Assembly: GCA_964602475.1 (NCBI GenBank)
Contig: CAZRRN010000071.1
Span: forward strand, 1-10,670
Reading direction: 5' to 3'
Source of the DNA: SZUA-448 sp964602475
GTDB taxonomy: Bacteria; Bacillota; Clostridia; Lachnospirales; Lachnospiraceae
Length of the DNA: 10,670 nucleotides
Below are positions 6,185 through 10,670 of this stretch, in pieces. Every line of letters begins with the position of its first letter. The stretch's first letter is position 1. Under the pieces are notes generated by a model. That model saw only the letters and a list, made by a program, of their open reading frames with translations. It searched no databases and had not been told where the DNA came from. A program made the translations under genes and the position numbers.

Positions 6185-6830
6185 TAACAACCTCTTTTCT
6201 CTGTTCCCGGATCATACAGTACTGCTTTAGTCCGAAATGCTTTTCTACTACCTCATATAGTTCAAATCCAAAATGCTGATACATGCTGACATTTTTCTCG
6301 TTGTGAGTTTCCAGAGAAATCATCAGCCGGTGTGCATCAGCGTAACGAATTACTTCATCTACCAGCCTTCCGGCTATATTTTTATGCTGCATATCAGGTG
6401 AAACCGCAAGATAGATAATATGAATACGGTTCTGTTCCGGAAGTTCATCCGCCCAGGAGGAATCCAGATATTCTTTTCCCTGAATAAAATTAGCCAGTGT
6501 TTTGAAGCTCGGGTCTTCTTTGATCAGACATTCATCGGTCTTTAGATTAGCAAGAAATTCCACGATATTATATATCGCGTGGTTATATGCTTCCGATTCA
6601 TCGGAAACAACCAAAATTGAGTTAAGTTCCGGACTGTCGGAAAATATTTCACAGGTAGCAAACATTTCCTCCAGATCACATTGAAACAGCTCCGGGAGGA
6701 GCCGTTTTCGCAGATCCTCTTCCGGAATCAAGCGGCAGTACAGAGGATCTTCAGCAAAGCATTTCGTCAGGATTTCGTTTAGTTTCTTAAAGTCTTTCTT
6801 CGATGTTCGGTATAATGAATCACTGTCCAT
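6156..6830 (-). CDS. GNAT-family N-acyltransferase
   Basis: This is a 224-residue soluble protein with a GNAT fold. The N-terminal part (13-75) has the FxxDPLYCRLIP pattern seen in one GNAT subgroup. The core is at 136-195: IIYLAVSPDMQHKNIAGRL (138-156) is the acyl-CoA-binding strand and loop (motif A), and LETHNEKNVSMYQHFGFE (173-190) is the usual motif B ending. The pyrophosphate loop reads QHKNIAG rather than the common Q/RxxGxG/A. Start ATG 6828-6830 is preceded by AAAGGAAAG about 6-14 nt upstream. The gene overlaps iorAB by 29 nt, so the two are probably translated together. The substrate is unknown. Acetyl-CoA is the default donor, but the neighbours produce arylacetyl-CoA, so arylacetyl transfer to an amine is worth considering (inference). 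Confidence 0.85.
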   Translation of the reverse strand: MDSDSLYRTSKKDFKKLNEILTKCFAEDPLYCRLIPEEDLRKRLLPELFQCDLEEMFATCEIFSDSPELNSILVVSDESEAYNHAIYNIVEFLANLKTDECLIKEDPSFKTLANFIQGKEYLDSSWADELPEQNRIHIIYLAVSPDMQHKNIAGRLVDEVIRYADAHRLMISLETHNEKNVSMYQHFGFELYEVVEKHFGLKQYCMIREQRKEVVNEVSTGYGK

Positions 6831-6913
6831 AATAACTTTCCTTTATTTAATTAATTGCGCCCGCCGTAACGGACAATACGCTAGGGAAAGAATACCTCAT
6901 TCCGTTCACCGCG

Positions 6914-8524
6914 TCAAGTAGGGACTTCATCATTCCCTGCCTTATTATTCTGATGATCGGTCGGTGAAATCCCTTCAACCTTTTTAAAGACCTTACTGAA
7001 ATAAAATGCGCTTTCAAAGCCAAGCATATCCGCCACCTCATAGACCTTGTACGTTCCTTCGGAAAGCAGCTTTTTGGCTTCTTCAATCTTCAGATAGGTC
7101 ACATATTCATTGAATCCCATATCGTTGTATTTCCGGAACAACTGGCTTAGGTAATTGGGACTGATACTGTAGCTGTTCGCGGCATCATTCAGCGTCAGCC
7201 GCTCTCTGATGTGCGCGGTTATGTATTTTTTCACCTGTACTACAATGTGATTCTTGTGATCCTTGTTTCTTTCCCTGAAATACGCACAGAGCGAATCCCG
7301 GAACACTGTCAGCCAGTCGATAATCTGAGCCATATTATTTTTCCTGTATATTGAGCGGTAGCTGTCCTGATCCTCCTTAAAGAATTCCGACAGAATTGTT
7401 TCCCCGTTCGGTATCAGGGAAATGGCAAGGTACAGAATATTGCAGGCTCCGTCCAGTGCCTGCAGATAATGAGATGGATGGGCGCGGAACAGCTCTGTGA
7501 TCTCTGTCAGTGTTTTATTCAGGGAATCCTCGTTGAATTCTTCAAAGGCACGTCCCAGTTCATCACGGAATATGGAAATATTAAAGATGTTTCTTCCTGC
7601 ATTGCTGTCAATCTGCTCCGCCGATACCATCGGACATTGTTCCGTTGTGTCGGAAAACGCACGGCGAGCTGCCTGATATGATTCCGATATATCTCCCTTT
7701 GTCTCTGCCGGAATACCGATTCCTATTCTGAAATCAACATTGTAATACTTTTTCAGTGTTGCAGTAACGGTCTCAATCACATCCGTCAGGGAATCCTGCT
7801 TTGCATCCTCCCTCAGCAGAAAAAGCAATGCACAGTGATGCAGATCCAGCGATATAATGTGGGAAGGAAGGTACTTGACAATCAGCTCGCAGAACATCTG
7901 CAGGGTTGCAGTGAACAGCTTTGCCTGCTTTTCCACCGGCAGGTTGTCGCCGATATTGCTGATAATCTCCACATGTGCACAGTTGTACCTGTCACATTCC
8001 AGATTAATTCCCAGGTTCTTTCTCTGAATTTCTTCCTGTTCTTCGTTTTCGAACAGATTGTTCAGAAGCTTAATGAAATATTTATCATAATATGACCCAA
8101 GTCCGGAATCGGAGGTGTGTCCGCTGTTCTCCGGCTTCAGCCGTTCCTTCCGGTCAAGAATCCGCTGTACCGCAGCACTCAGCGTCTCCGCATTCAGCTC
8201 AAGCTTCACGAGGTAATCGGCTACCTGGTATTTCACGGCTTCCTTTGCCATGTAAAAATCCTCATAGCTGGTCAAAATGATAAATTCCGGTGCTTCTTCC
8301 CCATAGCGTTCCGAGCAGGTTCGTATTAGTTCGAGCCCCGACATGATCGGCATTTTAATATCGGTAATGACAATGTCGGGAGACTGCTGTTCTATCATCT
8401 CCAGTGCAGTCCTTCCATTCATCGCAATTCCGCAAATCTGTATATTCAGCTCCGCCCAGTTCAGCATGGATTTGATACCCACCTGAACCAGCGGTTCATC
8501 ATCGACAATCAGCAGTGTATACAT
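6914..8524 (-). CDS. YesN-type response regulator with AraC output domain
   Basis: This 536-residue transcription regulator is the partner of the kinase upstream. Its receiver domain (1-125) has the acidic pair Asp8-Asp9, the phosphoacceptor Asp55 (ITDIKMP), Thr85-Ser86 and Lys107. The central part (about 175-292) resembles the GGDEF-like domain of CdaR/PucR regulators, seen in RIGIGIP ... SYQAARRAF (266-290). The C-terminal AraC-type double helix-turn-helix (427-525) includes LTLNDAANSYSISPNYLSQLF and VYEVADMLGFESAFYFSKVFKK. The usual GxSPxxYR ending reads GISPTDHQN. Start ATG 8522-8524 has an excellent GGAGGG, and that ribosome binding site overlaps the stop of the kinase gene 11 nt upstream, so the pair is coupled. 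Targets are unknown; the downstream genes on the same strand, or the divergent promoter near 10575, are the obvious candidates. Confidence 0.93.
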   Translation of the reverse strand: MYTLLIVDDEPLVQVGIKSMLNWAELNIQICGIAMNGRTALEMIEQQSPDIVITDIKMPIMSGLELIRTCSERYGEEAPEFIILTSYEDFYMAKEAVKYQVADYLVKLELNAETLSAAVQRILDRKERLKPENSGHTSDSGLGSYYDKYFIKLLNNLFENEEQEEIQRKNLGINLECDRYNCAHVEIISNIGDNLPVEKQAKLFTATLQMFCELIVKYLPSHIISLDLHHCALLFLLREDAKQDSLTDVIETVTATLKKYYNVDFRIGIGIPAETKGDISESYQAARRAFSDTTEQCPMVSAEQIDSNAGRNIFNISIFRDELGRAFEEFNEDSLNKTLTEITELFRAHPSHYLQALDGACNILYLAISLIPNGETILSEFFKEDQDSYRSIYRKNNMAQIIDWLTVFRDSLCAYFRERNKDHKNHIVVQVKKYITAHIRERLTLNDAANSYSISPNYLSQLFRKYNDMGFNEYVTYLKIEEAKKLLSEGTYKVYEVADMLGFESAFYFSKVFKKVEGISPTDHQNNKAGNDEVPT

Positions 8525-8535
8525 AATTCCCTCCT

Positions 8536-10350
8536 TCAGATCTGAAACGGGATTCTGATCAGCATCCTTGTATAGGCTCCAAGCTCTGTTTCAATGGATA
8601 TCCCATATCTCTCCCCGAACTGGTACTTGATTCTCTGGTTGACATTTCGGATTCCGATTTCCTTGAAGAATTCTGACTTTGCTTCACCGGTTCCGGTAAG
8701 GAGACGTTCCGGAAGCTCCGGCGGCATTCCGACCCCGTCATCCTCCACGGTAATCAGAACCTCCTGTTCTTCTCTTTCTACTGTAATGGTAATATGTCCG
8801 ACTGCATCCTTCGGTTCAATTCCATGGAAGATTGCATTTTCAACAAGCGGTTGAAGGGTGAACTTGATGATACTGCAGTCGTACAGCTCTTCTGCTTCTA
8901 CATTGATTTCCATGGTGATCGTTCCGCCGTAGCGGTACTGCTGGATTGTAAAGTAATCCCGCAGCAGATTCAGCTCCTCCCGAAGCGGTATCACAAGCGA
9001 AGTTCCCTTCGTGATGGATCTCAGCAATCGTGAAAGTGCCGTGGTCATCTCGGCAATCCCGTCCGCTCCCTGAACTGTTGCCATCCATTTGATTGAATTA
9101 AGAGTATTATAAAGAAAATGCGGATTGATCTGGCTTTGCAGCATCTGGTACTCGAGATCCTTTTTTTGTTTTTCATCCTCCACCCGTCGTTCCATCAGCT
9201 CAAGAACGCTTTCGGACAGATCATTGATTCCCCGCCCGATATCTCCAAGCTCATGCTGCCATTCGATGGAGGTATCTCTGGTAAAATCGCCAGCCGAAAC
9301 CAAAGCAAGTTTAACCTGCAACTTCTTTACCGGCATGCTGATTGTCCGGTACAGCAGATAGAACAGGATAATGCCAAGAATACAGATAAGAAGAACAGCA
9401 ATAGCAACAAATATAAAGAACAGTGAGCGCTGGGAATTCAGCTCACTCGGCGATATTGTCTGGCTGATATAGCAGTCCGCCATGGAAAGCTTCTTTGTAA
9501 GCACAAAGGAGACCTCTCCTGTATCGTTATCGGTACAGTAAAATGTATAGGTGTTTTCCGACAGCTTAGTGTCTTTTGATTCCCGGATGGTATAGGAGGG
9601 AGTAAGCTCGGTCAATCCTTCATAGCTCATGAGATAGATATGCTCTCCGAGGGACAGATATACCTGACTGTCCTCCGCCTTACTGTAATACCTCATGGAA
9701 TCTGTGAAAAGCTCCTCCGTCACGGCAATAAAAATCCAGCCGTCCTGCAGGGAGCTGTACTGATTCTGTATCGGCCGGATCAACGGAAGAACCATCTTAG
9801 TTCTTCCCTTGTAAAATGGATCATCCACAAATCCAACGCTGTAGTTCATCCCGCTGTCATTATACAGCTCATCAAAATACGAAAGCTTCGGCGCTTCCGC
9901 TGCGATATCCGTAACACTGGAATAGGTGGATGGAACAATCTGAATAAACCGTTTTGTTCCGCTGTTCGAGATGATTACTCTGTGAACGTAATCCTTGGCG
10001 CTGTTATTGGTCAGCTCCTCCGAAAGACGTTCAAATGCCCGGATTGACAGCAGTGACTTTTCTTCTTTGGATTCCACGTATTCACTGATTGTGGAATTAT
10101 TCTGGCTCCAGCGAATCAGCCGTATCATATTTTCCATATTTCCGTCGATAGAATCAGAGAGAAACTGTATATTAAGGTTCGTTGTCTGCAGCAGACTGTT
10201 TCTCAGATAATTTGTATATACATAGGAAAGAATCACTGTAATAATACCGCTCATGACAATACTAAAGGTAAGCGTCATAACCAGAATCCGGTTACGAAGA
10301 TATCCTGACCCTTGTTTTAGTTTAGTTTTCTCTTTCCTTTGCCGTACCAT
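8536..10350 (-). CDS. YesM-type membrane sensor histidine kinase
   Basis: This 604-residue kinase has a basic cytosolic start (1-21), membrane helix 1 (about 22-48), an extracellular sensor domain of about 260 residues (49-308, Cache-like in size and position), membrane helix 2 (about 309-335), a HAMP linker (about 336-392), then the His_kinase domain with phosphoacceptor His411 in INPHFLYN. An HATPase domain completes it, with N-box LVENAIFHG (502-510, Asn505), G1 box DDGVGMP (537-543) and G2 box around GIRNV (566-570). It senses an extracellular signal and phosphorylates the regulator encoded 11 nt downstream. YesM kinases are often linked to sugar ABC transporters; here the downstream neighbours are aromatic 2-oxoacid enzymes instead. 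The start at 10350 has AGGAAG close by and GGGAG 12 nt upstream. The ligand cannot be told from the sequence. Confidence 0.94.
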   Translation of the reverse strand: MVRQRKEKTKLKQGSGYLRNRILVMTLTFSIVMSGIITVILSYVYTNYLRNSLLQTTNLNIQFLSDSIDGNMENMIRLIRWSQNNSTISEYVESKEEKSLLSIRAFERLSEELTNNSAKDYVHRVIISNSGTKRFIQIVPSTYSSVTDIAAEAPKLSYFDELYNDSGMNYSVGFVDDPFYKGRTKMVLPLIRPIQNQYSSLQDGWIFIAVTEELFTDSMRYYSKAEDSQVYLSLGEHIYLMSYEGLTELTPSYTIRESKDTKLSENTYTFYCTDNDTGEVSFVLTKKLSMADCYISQTISPSELNSQRSLFFIFVAIAVLLICILGIILFYLLYRTISMPVKKLQVKLALVSAGDFTRDTSIEWQHELGDIGRGINDLSESVLELMERRVEDEKQKKDLEYQMLQSQINPHFLYNTLNSIKWMATVQGADGIAEMTTALSRLLRSITKGTSLVIPLREELNLLRDYFTIQQYRYGGTITMEINVEAEELYDCSIIKFTLQPLVENAIFHGIEPKDAVGHITITVEREEQEVLITVEDDGVGMPPELPERLLTGTGEAKSEFFKEIGIRNVNQRIKYQFGERYGISIETELGAYTRMLIRIPFQI

Positions 10351-10409
10351 GACTTCCTGTTCTCCCGTTTGCCGAAGTTAAGACCAAAATAAATAATGCG
10401 TCTATGTAA

Positions 10410-10438
10410 ATGATAATAAAAAACATGGAAAAAGTCCA
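10410..10438 (-). promoter_or_regulatory. Possible promoter of the kinase-regulator operon
   Basis: On the minus strand TGGACT (10438-10433) and TATCAT (10415-10410) are separated by 17 nt, giving four of six matches to the -35 box and four or five to the -10 box of sigma-A promoters. It would place the transcript start about 55 nt before the kinase ATG. In such AT-rich sequence, matches like this arise often by chance. Confidence 0.35.
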
Positions 10439-10456
10439 GTAATGAAGAAAAATTGC

Positions 10457-10474
10457 AATATTTTATAAAATATT
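10457..10474. promoter_or_regulatory. 18-bp perfect palindrome, possible operator
   Basis: AATATTTTATAAAATATT is its own reverse complement over all 18 positions. It lies about 20 bp upstream of the possible minus-strand -35 box and about 80 bp from the plus-strand -35 box, so it is well placed for a dimeric regulator acting on either promoter. Because it is made only of A and T in an AT-rich spacer, chance is a real alternative. Confidence 0.4.
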
Positions 10475-10552
10475 ACATCATGAATAAAAAGCGTTAAAAA
10501 CAGGAATAAATACTCTATCGGAAAAATGTAAATGAAATCGGAAGATTAAACA

Positions 10553-10580
10553 TTCAAAAATTTTGTGTAGACTTTATAAT
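10553..10580 (+). promoter_or_regulatory. Plus-strand sigma-A promoter
   Basis: A perfect -10 box TATAAT (10575-10580) has TTCAAA (10553-10558, four of six matches to TTGACA) 16 nt upstream. Transcription would start near 10587 and run rightward out of the window through two hairpins. It points to a divergent gene or small RNA beyond the right edge. Confidence 0.55.
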
Positions 10581-10599
10581 GAATTTGTAAGCGGATAGT

Positions 10600-10662
10600 G
10601 TGAAAGATGACACTGATGTGCTTATCTTTCACCCTGCAAGTTTGTAACGGAGCACAAACTTG
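10600..10662 (+). ncRNA. Two consecutive hairpins, candidate structured 5' leader
   Basis: Hairpin 1 (10600-10632) pairs GTGAAAGATGA with TTATCTTTCAC (one G-U), then CAC with GTG around a TGAT loop, with a single bulged C. Hairpin 2 (10637-10662) pairs CAAGTTTGT with ACAAACTTG around an 8-nt loop AACGGAGC. They start about 13 nt after the predicted plus-strand transcript start and are only 4 nt apart. I match them to no known riboswitch class, and no T-run is visible before the window ends. They could be a riboswitch, a protein-binding leader or the start of an attenuator. Confidence 0.4.
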
Positions 10663-10670
10663 AATCGCAG

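Larger units (their letters stand above)
10351..10670. other. AT-rich divergent regulatory region, no gene seen
   Basis: No coding frame is supported here. The part from 10375 to 10590 is very AT-rich. It separates the minus-strand kinase gene from what is probably a plus-strand gene beyond the right edge, because a plus-strand promoter and structured leader are present. The separate sites are listed individually. Confidence 0.6.

Noticed and set aside
6185..6190. TTG start for iorAB two codons upstream of the ATG
   Set aside because: The ATG at 6184 has AGAGG at normal spacing and is a stronger start codon.
6831..6913. A promoter or terminator between the response regulator and GNAT genes
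   Set aside because: TTGTCC has only a very poor -10 match 17 nt away, and only a 4-bp stem (CCGT/ACGG) is present, too weak to call either.
10600..10662. Hammerhead ribozyme (CTGATG) or guanidine-II riboswitch (ACGG in a loop)
   Set aside because: The hammerhead core lacks the CUGANGA continuation and the GAAA partner. The ACGG lies in an 8-nt loop rather than a closed tetraloop, and hairpin 1 has no such loop.

Overview
The window looks like chromosomal DNA of an anaerobic Clostridia bacterium, most likely Lachnospiraceae. The reasons are a YesM/YesN-type two-component pair, oxygen-sensitive 2-oxoacid:ferredoxin chemistry, strong AGGAGG-type ribosome binding sites, moderate GC in the genes with AT-rich spacers, and phage remnants of the Firmicutes type. 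The family assignment is inference. Almost every gene lies on the minus strand, so the transcription order runs from high to low coordinates.

Right part (10670 to 2184), intact and functional. An AT-rich divergent region (10351-10670) holds an 18-bp perfect palindrome, a good plus-strand promoter and two hairpins at the start of the predicted plus-strand transcript. To its left, on the minus strand, come a YesM-like membrane sensor kinase, a YesN-like response regulator with an AraC output domain, a GNAT acetyltransferase-like protein, a fused indolepyruvate ferredoxin oxidoreductase (IorA and IorB in one chain) and a phenylacetate-CoA ligase (PaaK-like). The spacing is tight (11 nt, 83 nt, a 29-nt overlap, 36 nt). 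The only clear terminator lies after the last gene (2184-2220). Together they look like a signal-controlled module for oxidising aromatic 2-oxoacids from Phe, Tyr or Trp to arylacetyl-CoA and reduced ferredoxin, with the ligase interconverting arylacetate and arylacetyl-CoA. The GNAT is translationally coupled to the oxidoreductase and its substrate is unknown.

Middle (1344 to 2183), decayed. A membrane protein gene keeps its N-terminal membrane segment and its acidic C-terminal end, but it has lost the middle and the reading frame. A 30-codon gene end of unknown origin follows, next to a strong hairpin terminator.

Left part (1 to 1343), mobile-element debris. On the minus strand are the start of an unidentified gene, a serine-recombinase-like protein lacking its catalytic residues, and the C-terminal half of a RepA-like (RecA-fold) ATPase. 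Directly beside the ATPase fragment, within about 260 bp, are a fragment of an HK97 gp10-like phage protein and, on the opposite strand, the last ~50 codons of a phage-type family A DNA polymerase. This is a scrambled prophage or integrative-element remnant.

No tRNA, rRNA, CRISPR array or insertion sequence was seen. The most interesting items are the phage mosaic, the inactivated recombinase, the linker-fused IorAB coupled to a GNAT, and the structured plus-strand leader at the right edge.
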